Of a DNA stretch of 35,928 bases, positions 24,201 through 33,600 are shown piece by piece (the first letter of the stretch is position 1; each line of letters opens with the position of its first letter). The stretch is taken from the NCBI RefSeq assembly GCF_000520595.1, contig NZ_KI914991.1:34010-69937 (forward strand), given 5' to 3'. Position numbers and translations under genes: made by a program. The notes beneath the pieces were generated by a model. It was given only the letters and a program-made list of their open reading frames with translations, did no database searches and was not told the DNA's origin. This stretch comes from Arthrobacter sp. H5 (lineage in GTDB: Bacteria; Actinomycetota; Actinomycetes; Actinomycetales; Micrococcaceae).

Positions 24201-24788
24201 CCGACCCCGTCACTTATGCCGGACGCGGACAACGTGATCCCCTTCGTTGACGGTGGGTGGTTCGAGGACGACATCGTGGAGCGGTTCCGCCAGTTCCTTC
24301 GAGCAGCCTTTGGTTCCGAGCGTTTCGAGGAGAATCTGCGGTTCGTTGAGTCGTCGCTGGGAGTGACGACCCTGCGTGAATATTTCATCACGAAGACGGG
24401 CAAATCCAAGTTCTACGACGATCACGTGCAGCGGTACAAGAAGCGTCCGATCTATTGGATGTTCTCCAGCCCGAGGGGTTCTTTCAACGCGCTGATCTAC
24501 ATGCACCGTTACACACCGTCGATGGCCTCGACTGTGCTGAACGAGTACCTGCGCGAGTACCGCGCCAAATTGGAGGTCGCGCTTTCCAACGCTGAGCTGG
24601 CGAAAGAACAGAAGGAGGCCGACCGGCTCCGCAAGGTGCTTGTCGAGCTCACGGAGTACGAGCATGATGTGCTCTACCCTCTGGCGACGCAGCAGATTGC
24701 GATCGACCTCGACGATGGCGTGAGGGCCAACTACCCGAAGTTCTACCCGGCACTGAGGAAGATCACTGGGCTGGAGACTGCCGAGTGA
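21291..24788 (+). CDS. pglX: BREX-1 adenine-specific DNA methyltransferase PglX
   Basis: 1165 aa, full length. Methylase motif I is VIDPACGSGHML (DPACGSG at 298-304, S-adenosylmethionine binding) and motif IV is VAVANPPYMGSKN (NPPY at 469-472, catalytic), which together mark an N6-adenine methyltransferase. The region after about residue 560 is the likely target-recognition part, and a helical C-terminus follows (including LSNAELAKEQKEADRLRKVL). PglX methylates a non-palindromic site to mark self DNA. ATG 21291 has GGAGA 5 nt upstream. The stop overlaps pglZ (GTGA). Two oddities: a run of seven C at 22912-22918 (residues 541-543), and less GC-biased codon choice by eye across about 22450-24000. 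Confidence 0.96.
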   Translation: MDTKPLERFATSARRELINAVDAQATAVLVAGSVARSERAEVVKKLEAEIGRHGRQHVIEKVAYIWFNRIIALRFMDARGYTDAGVVSPAQGQAHGQPEILADAKRGNLDVEVVMNTRMADAIVGLLDGTRRSTDAEGEAYALLLTEYCRYWHKSMPFMFEREGDYTELLVPTGLLADGSILSRARAALTEEVCDDVEVIGWLYQFYISERKNEVFEGFKAKGKARKLAGPEEIPAATQLFTPHWIVRYLVENSVGRLWMLNRPTSRLVDQMDYYIAPVDDDPDFLKVSKPEELTVIDPACGSGHMLTYAFDLLYAIYEEEGYAPSEIPSLILTHNLHGTEIDPRAGSLAAFALTMKARTKQRAFFNKQVEPRICAIEPMSFGPEALEFLVTRSGNRQEEEAFWNQFAEADTFGSLLQPDPALTSSLAQHLDSLDDHGDMLKADVIEWANRVVAQAEYLTARYSVAVANPPYMGSKNMAALLAEFAQDRYPDSKADLFAMFIERCQNLVGAQGGLVAMITMHSWMFLASFEMLRAKLLRDAPPTTMAHLGERAFDSIGGSVVSTTAFVLQVGQGQAEEGVYLRLIDGRNEAEKATSARVAIKGIADQVLYRVQPRSFISLPGAPLAYWFPTTLLEAFRTSPSLDTTARAAKGLVTADNATFVRQWWETSHSRIGFGYLDRASAKLSGVRWFPYAKGGDFRRWAGNLEAVVNWEKDGHLIQTTLTDDGSRVRATNFNLDRIFKPSIAWTVVTTNDPSFRKVEAGYLFDAAAGLCQSTDDGYTLALLNSSSVKQVLAGLNPTMNLHPGYLGAVPAPADDARNTVRAAATRAVELSREDWATQERSWDFESSPLVGRGSSLPAAIDDAQLAWSSWVTELHLIEQQNDLHFAKLFGFDGEVEVAPINRVSLAVNPSFTYVGHPSEQARNAQRDDAVRDLVSFAVGCMFGRYSLDAPGLILADQGATLKDYLTKVPTPSLMPDADNVIPFVDGGWFEDDIVERFRQFLRAAFGSERFEENLRFVESSLGVTTLREYFITKTGKSKFYDDHVQRYKKRPIYWMFSSPRGSFNALIYMHRYTPSMASTVLNEYLREYRAKLEVALSNAELAKEQKEADRLRKVLVELTEYEHDVLYPLATQQIAIDLDDGVRANYPKFYPALRKITGLETAE

Positions 24789-27283
24789 GCAAAGCGCCTT
24801 CGATCCAAGATCACCTCACCGCGCGGTTCAACGAGAACCGGTTGGTGATTTGGCGCGATCCCGACGAAAGTTACTTCGACGGCCTCGATGCGCAGGTTCC
24901 TTCCGGCGTCACAGTGCTGCACATCGCGCACGACGAGTTCGCAATCAAATACCGAGTCCTGCGAGAAGAACCCTCTGCGAAGTTCTTGCTCTATCGTCCT
25001 GGTGTTGTGCTGGAGGGGGCAGACAACTGGTTGCTCGATCTAGAGCTGGCGTATGGCACCTTCAGTGCCGACCGCGGTGCGCTCATCCGTGGAGACCTTG
25101 GGCTCACCGCTCACGGTGCAGACGAATTGGTCGCCAAGCACGAGGCGTTCTTCGGCAATGCCAAGTCGGTAGCCAAGCTCAAAGCACTGCTGCACGATGG
25201 GGATGACCTTGTCATGGTGCAGGCCAAGATGTGTGCTGCCGTGCTTGGGCAGAATGGACTCAGTTTCTCAGAGCTCACCCGCACACTACTGGTCCAGCAC
25301 GCAAGCAACGACCCTTCTGGCTACGATGCACTCGTAAAACAGAACCTTGCCGACTTCTATTGGCGAGGAGCGGCGAATATCTACGGCTACAAGTCTGATT
25401 CGCCGAGCACGGCCGGGTTTGTGCTCTGGACATTCGCGCAAGCCAAGGACGGTTTTGCCGCGTCGACGTCTAACGCGGCACGCAACATCGAGATCGACTT
25501 CCGCAGTTTCCGCGACAACCGCCAGAGCACCAGTGCGCTGAAGTTGCTTGCGAAGCAGGCTGAGAAGGACCTCGACTACGCCGACCAGGCATCCTCGCTG
25601 TCTCTGATTGATCTTGTCGCCGCGGACACCTTCGATGCGGGGGAGAAGGAGATCATCCGTCGACTGATCGACGGCATCTCTACCCAGACGATGTCGACCC
25701 GCGACATCGCCGAGACGATCCGAACTCGACGACGCGACAGCGTGTGGTTCGACGACTACGCGACGCTGTACGCAGCGCTCGACGCAGCGGCCGAGCTGCT
25801 CCCGGCGATCAGGTCAGCTCGGCTCGATGTGTCCAGCTTCGATGAGGGGATCATCCTCTACCGTGATGATCTCTATCGGATTGATCAGCTGTACCGCCAG
25901 TACACGTACGCGGCGCAGACGGCGGAGTTTAAGCATCCGCTGGAGGCGCTGACGGAGCAGGTCGAGAACGCCTACGTCACCGACTTCTTGTTCAAACTCG
26001 GCACGAACTGGCAGGGCCAAGTCGACGTGGTTGAGCGGTGGAAGACGCCCGCGGTTACCTCGCAGTCGTCGTTCTACGACCACTACGTTGCACCAATCGT
26101 GCGCGGTGGTCGGAAGAAGGTGGTCGTCGTGATCTCGGATGCCATGCGGTACGAGGTCGCCGACGAGCTGCACTCCCGAATTCGCGGCGAGAACAAGTTC
26201 GAGGCAAAGCTTGACGCGATGCTCGGTGTGCTGCCGAGCTACACCCAGCTCGGCATGGCCGCGCTGCTACCCCACATGGTACTCGCGCACTCGGCCAACG
26301 GAGACCCCGTGCTGGTGGATGGTCAACGCTCCGATGGCACGGCCAACCGCACCAAGATACTGAGTGCTGTCAGCGGTGCGGCGATCCAGGCCAAAGACTT
26401 CCAGAAGATGAAGCCGACTGAACGGCGTGACCTGTACGCCGCCAACCAGGTGCTGTACGTCTACCACGACACGATCGATGCGACCGGTGATAAAGCGGTC
26501 TCCGAACACCGAACCTTCAAGGCTGCGGCTGACGCGATCGAGGAACTAGTCGGTCTCGTGAAGGCGCTCGCCAGCGCGAACGCGACCAACATCTTCGTCA
26601 CCGCGGACCATGGATTCCTCTATCAAGAGAGCAGGCTCGCGCCGCAGTTCAACCTCACAGTCAAGCCGCAGGGTGACGCAATTCTGGTCGAGAACCGTCG
26701 CTACGTGCTTGGTCGTGGGCTCAAGGATGACACGGCGTTCCGAAAGTTCCGGCCAGAACAGATTGGGCTGACCAGTGATCTTGAGGTGCAGATCCCGAAC
26801 TCGATCTGCCGCATCACCAAGCCTGGTGCTGGCTTCCAGTTCGTGCACGGTGGTGCTGCGCTGCAGGAGATCGTGATCCCAGTGCTCACGATCAACAAGG
26901 GTCGCTCTGACACGGTCGAGTTGGTCAACGTGGACATCCACCCAGAGACCGACAAGATCACCACCGGGCAGGTCGTGCTCAAGCTCTATCAGTCGATGCC
27001 GGTCACCGACCAGCGCATCGGTCGCAGACTGCGCGCGGGACTCTACTTTGGCGACGCGCTGATCTCCGACCAGAAAGAGTTGGTCTTTGACCAGGAGAGC
27101 GCCGAGGGTCGCGACCGGTTCCAGAGCGTGCGACTGCTGTTGAGCAAGGATGCGGACGCGGCCAACAATCGGGCCGTGGAGTTCCGTCTGGAGCAGCCAA
27201 TCCCCGGCACCGACGTGTGGAAGAAGTACAAGAGCGCGCCGTACACGATCAAGCGTTCCTTCTCCTCGGACTTTGACTTCTAA
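24785..27283 (+). CDS. pglZ: BREX-1 protein PglZ, alkaline-phosphatase-superfamily
   Basis: 832 aa, as expected. The C-terminal half carries the PglZ domain of the alkaline phosphatase superfamily. VVVVISDAMRYEVADELH holds the metal-binding D452, and NIFVTADHGFLYQE holds the D608-H609-G610 triad. The N-terminal half is helical and of unclear role. PglZ is essential in BREX and works with PglX; a phosphodiesterase or nuclease role is inferred from the fold. The start is GTG 24785, overlapping the pglX stop in GTGA. brxL begins 9 nt after the stop, behind AAGGA. All key residues are present. Confidence 0.95.
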   Translation: MSKAPSIQDHLTARFNENRLVIWRDPDESYFDGLDAQVPSGVTVLHIAHDEFAIKYRVLREEPSAKFLLYRPGVVLEGADNWLLDLELAYGTFSADRGALIRGDLGLTAHGADELVAKHEAFFGNAKSVAKLKALLHDGDDLVMVQAKMCAAVLGQNGLSFSELTRTLLVQHASNDPSGYDALVKQNLADFYWRGAANIYGYKSDSPSTAGFVLWTFAQAKDGFAASTSNAARNIEIDFRSFRDNRQSTSALKLLAKQAEKDLDYADQASSLSLIDLVAADTFDAGEKEIIRRLIDGISTQTMSTRDIAETIRTRRRDSVWFDDYATLYAALDAAAELLPAIRSARLDVSSFDEGIILYRDDLYRIDQLYRQYTYAAQTAEFKHPLEALTEQVENAYVTDFLFKLGTNWQGQVDVVERWKTPAVTSQSSFYDHYVAPIVRGGRKKVVVVISDAMRYEVADELHSRIRGENKFEAKLDAMLGVLPSYTQLGMAALLPHMVLAHSANGDPVLVDGQRSDGTANRTKILSAVSGAAIQAKDFQKMKPTERRDLYAANQVLYVYHDTIDATGDKAVSEHRTFKAAADAIEELVGLVKALASANATNIFVTADHGFLYQESRLAPQFNLTVKPQGDAILVENRRYVLGRGLKDDTAFRKFRPEQIGLTSDLEVQIPNSICRITKPGAGFQFVHGGAALQEIVIPVLTINKGRSDTVELVNVDIHPETDKITTGQVVLKLYQSMPVTDQRIGRRLRAGLYFGDALISDQKELVFDQESAEGRDRFQSVRLLLSKDADAANNRAVEFRLEQPIPGTDVWKKYKSAPYTIKRSFSSDFDF

Positions 27284-27292
27284 GGACAGCTG

Positions 27293-29455
27293 ATGAGCGA
27301 CGATATCGATCTGACCAAGACGACTTTGGCCGAGGAGCCCGCTGACTCCGGGATGCCCGAAGCCGCGTCGGGCGAGCCGACGGCGCTGGACCGCAAGATC
27401 AATCAGTACTTCGGTGGGGCGGTAGTCCGTAAGGACCTCGTCAAGACGGTCAAGGGCAACGCGATCGTGCCCTCGTACGTGCTGGAGTATCTGCTCGGTC
27501 AGTACGCGGCATCCGATGACGAGGCGACGATCCAAGCGGGCATCGATCGTGTGCGGGACATCCTCGCGCAGCACTATGTCCATCGCAACGAGTCAGAACT
27601 GGTCAAGTCGAAGATCAAGGAGCGCGGGCGCTACCGGATTATCGACAAGGTCAGCGTCACGCTGAACGAGAAGGACGACGTGTACCAGGCGTCATTCGCG
27701 AACCTCGGGATCAGCGGTGTCATCGTCGACTCGGCAACCCTGAACGCACACCAGAAGCTGCTCGTCGGCGGCGTCTGGTGCTTGTGCGACGTCGAGTACT
27801 TCCACACCGAAGATGCCCGCGCCTCGCCCTGGATCCTCGGATCACTCAAGCCGATTCAGATGTCAAACTTCGATTACGACGCCTACCTGTCAGCAAGGGC
27901 GGAGTTCACTTCTGATGAGTGGATCGACCTGCTCGTTCAGTCGATCGGATTCGATCCTGAGATGTTCGGACGTCGGGCGAAGCTGCTGCAGCTGGTGCGC
28001 CTCATCCCGTTCGTAGAGCGCAACTACAACCTCGTCGAGCTTGGGCCCAAGGGCACCGGTAAGTCCCACATCTACTCCGAGTTCTCGCCGCACGGCATGC
28101 TCATTTCTGGTGGTGAAGTGACCGTGCCGAAGTTGTTTGTGAACAACGCGAATGGGCGTCTCGGTCTTGTCGGGTACTGGGACGTTGTTGCATTCGATGA
28201 GTTTGCGGGCAAGAAGAAGCGCACCGACAAGGCGATCGTCGACATTATGAAGAACTACATGGCGAACAAGTCGTTCTCCCGTGGCGTGGAAACTCTTGGC
28301 GCTGAGGCCTCGATGGTATTCATTGGCAACACCTCCCACACCGTTCCGTACATGCTCAAAAATTCTGATCTGTTCGACGAACTGCCTGAGAGCTACCACG
28401 ACCCCGCCTTCCTCGACCGGTTGCATTTCTACATCCCCGGCTGGGAAGTGGACACGATCCGCAGCGAGATGTTCTCGAACGGCTATGGATTCGTCGTCGA
28501 CTACATTGCCGAAGTGCTGAAGTCGATGCGAAATCTCGACTACTCCGACCGCTATCAGCAGCACTTCACCCTCGGTTCAGACATCTCGACCCGAGACCGC
28601 GACGGCATCCACAAGACATTTTCGGGGTTGATGAAACTCATCTACCCCCACGGTGACGCCACCGCCGAGCAGATCGAGGAACTGCTGCGCTTTGCGATCG
28701 AAGGGCGCAAGCGAGTCAAGGATCAGATCCTGCGGATCGACGCCACGATGACAGCCGTGAAGTTCGGCTACAACTCGGTCAGCGGGGGCTGGTCGACGGT
28801 TACGACGCTTGAGGAGGACGAGTACCCCGGGCATTACCATCGAGGCGGCTCGGTCACCCCTACTGGCGAAGCATCGGCCGGGACTGAAGCGCCGATGTCG
28901 TCCACAACGCCGACGTCATCGGTTCCCGTGCTCGTACCCGAATCCGTTCAGGCGGACTTGTACCACGGGCAGCGGGACTTCGTTGAGAACCAGCGAGGCA
29001 TCTCCTACGAGACGTTGCTCATGCCGTATCTGCAGGGCGCAACCGAGATTGAATTGCACGACCCTTACATTCGTCTGGGGCACCAGGGGCGCAATCTTGT
29101 AGAGCTGCTCGCGCTGATCGCCGCGGCGAAGGACCCGGCCGACGAGGTGACTTTCAACCTGTTCACTGTGCTTGACGACGATCCCGAGTATCAGCCGAAG
29201 CAGCTCCGGATGCTCAACGACATCGTGCAAGGCGCGGCCCAACAGGGCATCAAGGTGAACGTGGCTAAGGACCCCGGCGGTCACGACCGCTGGATCCGAA
29301 CCGACACCGGATGGCGAGTCAACCTCGGCCGGGGCCTTGATATCTTCCAGAAGTCCGACGGCGGTTGGTTCGACTTCGGCACCAGTCGCCAGGAGTTCCG
29401 TCAGGTTCGCGCCTTCGGAGTTACGTACATTCGAGACGAGCCCGAGCATGGCTAA
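27293..29455 (+). CDS. brxL: BREX protein BrxL with C-terminal MIT_C-like domain
   Basis: 720 aa. An N-terminal region (1-230) leads to an AAA+ ATPase with Walker A ELGPKGTGKSHIYSE (K257) and Walker B WDVVAFDEFAGKKK (near 301); LEGRKRVKDQ-type residues (FAIEGRKRVKDQILRIDATM) close the core near 490. A Ser/Thr/Pro linker (about 512-552) follows. The last 160 residues do not look like the Lon-type protease domain of longer BrxL proteins. They carry HDPYIRLGHQ (589-598), HDRWIRTDTGW (664-674) and LGRGLDIFQK (678-687), the signature of the MIT C-terminal (MIT_C, MITD1-type PLD-like) domain. BrxL is the DNA-binding ring ATPase of type 1 BREX. ATG 27293 has AAGGA 6 nt upstream. Confidence 0.93.
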   Translation: MSDDIDLTKTTLAEEPADSGMPEAASGEPTALDRKINQYFGGAVVRKDLVKTVKGNAIVPSYVLEYLLGQYAASDDEATIQAGIDRVRDILAQHYVHRNESELVKSKIKERGRYRIIDKVSVTLNEKDDVYQASFANLGISGVIVDSATLNAHQKLLVGGVWCLCDVEYFHTEDARASPWILGSLKPIQMSNFDYDAYLSARAEFTSDEWIDLLVQSIGFDPEMFGRRAKLLQLVRLIPFVERNYNLVELGPKGTGKSHIYSEFSPHGMLISGGEVTVPKLFVNNANGRLGLVGYWDVVAFDEFAGKKKRTDKAIVDIMKNYMANKSFSRGVETLGAEASMVFIGNTSHTVPYMLKNSDLFDELPESYHDPAFLDRLHFYIPGWEVDTIRSEMFSNGYGFVVDYIAEVLKSMRNLDYSDRYQQHFTLGSDISTRDRDGIHKTFSGLMKLIYPHGDATAEQIEELLRFAIEGRKRVKDQILRIDATMTAVKFGYNSVSGGWSTVTTLEEDEYPGHYHRGGSVTPTGEASAGTEAPMSSTTPTSSVPVLVPESVQADLYHGQRDFVENQRGISYETLLMPYLQGATEIELHDPYIRLGHQGRNLVELLALIAAAKDPADEVTFNLFTVLDDDPEYQPKQLRMLNDIVQGAAQQGIKVNVAKDPGGHDRWIRTDTGWRVNLGRGLDIFQKSDGGWFDFGTSRQEFRQVRAFGVTYIRDEPEHG

Positions 29456-29538
29456 GTCTCGTGTACGAGGCAGCAGCGACCGACGAGCCATGAGTATGCG
29501 TCGCTTCGTGAGCGTATGCCAGGTAGGGGCCGACAGCT

Positions 29539-30363
29539 GTGTCTGAATCGTTGCCGGGTTACAGCCAGCGCGATACCCGAGAGGCGCCGGAACAGGCGCG
29601 GTTTGGCGAACACCTCCTCCTGACAGAAGTTGCCAAGCGGCTCGGCGGGGTGAAGAAGCAAGTCGAGTCATTGAGCACACCGCCCGAGAATTCAGTCCTT
29701 GGCCGTATTGACATACTGACGACACCGTTTAATACGTCAGAGATGGTTCAGATGTACTTGGCGGTCGCGATCGACAACCTGTGGACGCTCCATCGCTACG
29801 TCCGCAAAGTGAAAGAGATCCCGATGGTTGCGGCCTATTCTCTGATCCGGTCAGCGGTTGAGTCAACGTCTTACGGAATCTGGATTCTAAACGGACACGG
29901 CAATGATGTAAGGGCGCAGCGATCTCTCCGCGTCACTCTCAACGATTTTCAACAACACGCCACGCTGCAGAAGGTCTTTGGATCATACGAGTTTGACGTG
30001 CCTGATCTTGAGCAGATGATCCGTGACGCGAACACGAGGCTGCGGGGGCTTCAGGCAGAAGCGATCGACGATCGGCTCCAATCGACGGCGATCGTCAACG
30101 CTGTGGACGGATTCGTGGTGAAGCGGCGTTTCTTCAGCGGGCTACAGGTCTGGAGGGCCACGAGTGGCTAGAGTCATGCGAGTCAACCGGCGCTTTCCGT
30201 GCTGCTCGAACGGGCGCCAGACGGGACGCGAACCTCCCGCATGACGTTCGTAGCGGGATTTGCCTTGACCGCCATCGAAAATATCGAGCACCTGCTGTCA
30301 CGTGTTATTGAAATATCAGAGCCGCTTCCGGTAAGAAGGACCCAGCCTGTTCGCTCGGACTAA
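29539..30363 (+). pseudogene. Hypothetical gene behind brxL interrupted by in-frame amber codon
   Basis: A frame opens at GTG 29539 and meets TAG at 30169-30171 after 210 codons. The same frame then continues without a gap for 63 more codons to TAA 30361-30363. The second part reads as protein: it begins SHASQPALSVLLERAPDGTR and ends with a helix-rich stretch (FVAGFALTAIENIEHLLSRV, IEISEPLPVRR). The first part is also helical (MVQMYLAVAIDNLWTLHRYV, SLIRSAVESTSYGIWILNG, FFSGLQVWRATSG). A single base change in a Trp, Leu, Gln, Glu or similar codon would explain the stop. Intact, it would be about 274 aa. No family is recognised; the helical make-up could suit a HEPN-like or accessory defence protein. 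It follows brxL by 83 nt on the same strand. Confidence 0.7.
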
Positions 30364-30633
30364 CTAGTCGAAGCAGTGAGTGATGCAAGTCGAACTCAGA
30401 CCCGCAATTCCACACATGGCAAGCGGCTGCGCAAACTGATCAACATGCGGTTACGCCTCGCGACGAAGGACGCTTGCTCTCGGAGTTCTCTAACGTCGGG
30501 CGTGACCGTATGACTCACGCCTTCCATGCCCCACGCGTCTTGCAGATCGAGGTCGCGACCACTCGCGTGTGACTGCTGAAGTCACCGACCCTGCTTGTTC
30601 ACCTCCTCCTTGATGGAGGGAAGGTGAGTTGCG
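30364..30633. other. Non-coding region with three inverted repeats, candidate oriT/leader
   Basis: No gene is supported in these 270 nt between the broken gene and the relaxase. Three inverted repeats are present: GGCGTGA/TCACGCC at 30499-30521 (perfect 7-bp arms, 9-nt loop), GGTCGCGACC at 30551-30560 (perfect 10-bp palindrome) and the hairpin at 30600-30626. MobF relaxases usually act at an oriT close to their own gene, and such sites contain inverted repeats. No nic sequence can be named by eye, and the repeats could instead serve transcription termination or relaxase autoregulation. Confidence 0.45.
30600..30626 (+). promoter_or_regulatory. Hairpin covering the relaxase ribosome binding site
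   Basis: CCTCC (30605-30609) pairs with GGAGG (30615-30619) around a TTGAT loop. After a two-base bulge, CACCT (30600-30604) pairs with AGGTG (30622-30626). The GGAGG and AAGGTG that could bind the ribosome before GTG 30634 are inside the stem, so relaxase translation may be low unless the structure opens. Confidence 0.5.
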
Positions 30634-33600
30634 GTGACGGTGTCGATGCGGGTGATGTCGGCTGGCGACGGCTACAAGTACCTGCTGCGCACAGTGGCGG
30701 CTGGTGACGGCGACCGGGACCTTTCGACCCCGTTGACGAGGTATTACAACGCGGACGGCACGCCGCCGGGACGCTGGATGGGCAGCGGCCTCCCAACGCT
30801 CGGAAGCGGGCAACTCCGCGACAGTGATGAAGTTACCGAGGCGCAGCTCCAACTGCTGATCGGAATGGGGCGTGACCCTCTCACAGGTGCCCCGCTGGGG
30901 CGTGCGTACCCGGCTTACAAGTCCGTGACTCAACGCGTTGAGGAGCGAGTCGGAACGCTCGATCCCGAGCTGGGGCCGACCGCTCGGGGCCGAGCAGTCG
31001 CGGCGATCGAGGCCGCGGAATCCGAGCGTGGCACACGACGAGCAGTGGCCGGATACGACTTCACCTTCTCCATCCCGAAATCCGCCTCCGTGCTGTGGGC
31101 TGTCGCTGACGCAGGAACGCAATCACTCATCGTCAACGCACATCACGCGGCGATTGCAGAAGTGGTTGCGTTCATGGAGCGCGAGGTTGCAGCCACTCGC
31201 GCCGGTGCAACCCCTGGGGATGGTGCGGTTGCGCAGGTCGAGGTGCGTGGGCTGATCGCGACAGCCTATGACCACTACGACTCGCGCGCGGGTGACCCCC
31301 ACCTGCATACGCACGTCGTGATCAGTAACAAGGTGCAGACCGTGCTCGACAACAAGTGGCGAAGCCTGGACGGGCGCCCCCTCCACGCTGCAACGGTGGC
31401 GCTCTCCGAGTTCCACGAAGCGGTGTTCGCGGATCACCTCACGCGGCTCTTCGGGGTGGAGTGGGAAACACGTGATCGCGGACGAGACCGCAACGCGGCA
31501 TGGGCCATAGCGAAGGTCCCAGAACAACTCGTGTCCGAGTTCTCGTCGCGCTCGCGGCATATCAACGAGGAGAAGGATCGGCTCATCGCCGCGTACGTGG
31601 AGAAGCACGGCAGACAACCCTCCCGCACGACGATCATCAAGCTGCGTGCCCAGGCGACACTCGCCACACGACCGGAGAAAGAGATCCACTCCCTCGCCGA
31701 ACTCACCACTGAATGGAGGCATCGGGCGGGCAAGATCCTTGGTGTCGATGCAACTCGCTGGGCACGCGAGGTCATGGCGAATGAGGCGCCGTTGCTCCTG
31801 CGCGCTGATGATGTGCCGCTTGACGTAGTTCGTGGGCTGGGACAGAGCGTCGTGGCCACAGTCGGGGAAAAGCGTTCCACCTGGCGCCGCTGGAACCTCA
31901 CCGCCGAAGCTGCCCGGCAAACGATGAAGTACCGTTTCGCCAGCACACGCGATCGCGAAGCGATCATCGGCATGGTTGTCGACGCTGCCGAGGCCGTGTC
32001 GATTCGGCTCACGCCGCCCGAACTGGCATCCAGCCCCGCCATCTTTCGCAGGAGCGATAAATCGTCGGTGTTCCGGCCGAAAAACTCCACGGTGTTCTCG
32101 TCGGGTGAGCTGCTTGACGCCGAGGAGCGCCTGCTTCAACTCGCTCACACAACGACGGGACCGACCGTCTCGCTGGAGACGGTCGAACGCATCGTGCGGA
32201 AGCCTGACCGTGAAGGGTTGGTTCTGGGCGAGGACCAAGCATCCGCGCTGATGGAGATCGCAGTGTCCGGTCGCATCGTCGATCTGCTTGTCGGCCCCGC
32301 TGGTGCCGGGAAAACGACCGCGATGAACGCGCTGCGCCGAGCGTGGGAGAAGGAACACGGCCAAGGATCTGTCGTTGGACTTGCGCCATCTTCGAGTGCG
32401 GCGCATGTACTCGCTGAGGATCTCGGGATCACAACCGAGAACACAGCGAAGTGGTGGCAGAACCACCTCCAATCCGGAGCGAGCTTCCAACCGGGTCAGC
32501 TCGTCATCGTCGATGAAGCGTCCCTCGCGGGAACGCTCTCGCTGGACCGAGTCACCCAGCTCGCTGCTGAGGCCAGGGCAAAGGTGCTCCTTGTCGGTGA
32601 CTACGCACAGCTCCAGGCGGTCGACGCGGGGGGCGCATTCGGGCTGCTCACACATGACCGCGATGACGTTCCCGAACTCGTTGACGTTCACCGCCTCACG
32701 CACGACTGGGAAAAGCGCGCATCTCTCGAGCTCAGACACGGTCACACCGAAGCCATCGACACCTACGATGCGCACAATCGAATCGTTGACGGTGACACCG
32801 AAAGCGTGATTGATGCCGCCTACGCCGCATGGCGCACCGATCTCGTCGCGGGGCGCGCGACGGTTCTCGTCTCGGACTCCAACGAATCCGTGACAGCGCT
32901 CAACAACCGCGCACGGACCGATCTGATCCTCGACGGCACCGTCCGGGGGGCGCGCGAATCGGAGCTGCACGATGGGACACATGCGGCGTGCGGTGACATC
33001 GTGATCACGCGCCGCAATGACCGCCGTCTGCTGGCCGGACGCGGCGGGGTGCGTAACGGGGACCGCTGGAGCGTCGTCGATGCCCGACGCGATGGATCGA
33101 TGCTCGTTCGACGCGCGGGAGGTTCGTGGGGGTCCAGCGTCCTTCTACCAGCTGACTACGTCGCGGAGCACGTCGAACTCGGCTACGCGGTCACCTCCTT
33201 CCGCGCGCAAGGCCTCACTACCGGAACGGCACACGTGCTCGTCGACTCGACGATGTCCCGGGAGAACTTCTACGTGGCGATGACACGGGGTCGTGATGCC
33301 AACGTCGCCTACGTCGCCGTCGACCAGCCCGACCCATCCCACGATGGTCCACATCCTGGTGAGAACGATGAAGTTACCGGCCGCAGCGTTCTCACCGGGG
33401 TGCTCCAGCACGTCGGCGCCGAACTTTCCGCGCATGAAACGATCGCCGTTGAACAAGAGTCCTGGGGAACGATCGCGCAGATTGCCGCCGAGTACGAGAC
33501 GATCGCCGCGGCCGCGCAGCGCGACCGGTGGGCATCCCTAGTGCGAGCGTCCGGCCTCAGTGCTGAAGAAGCTGAAGAGGTTGTTGGCTCGGATGCGTTT

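Noticed and set aside
26546-27583. A 345-codon minus-strand frame across the pglZ-brxL junction
   Set aside because: Shadow of two well-supported BREX genes; the His/Arg/Val-rich product lacks motifs.
31123-32982. A 619-codon open frame on the minus strand
   Set aside because: It is fully antisense to the relaxase-helicase, whose catalytic motifs are clear. High-GC genes commonly leave long antisense frames, and the product shows no recognisable motif.
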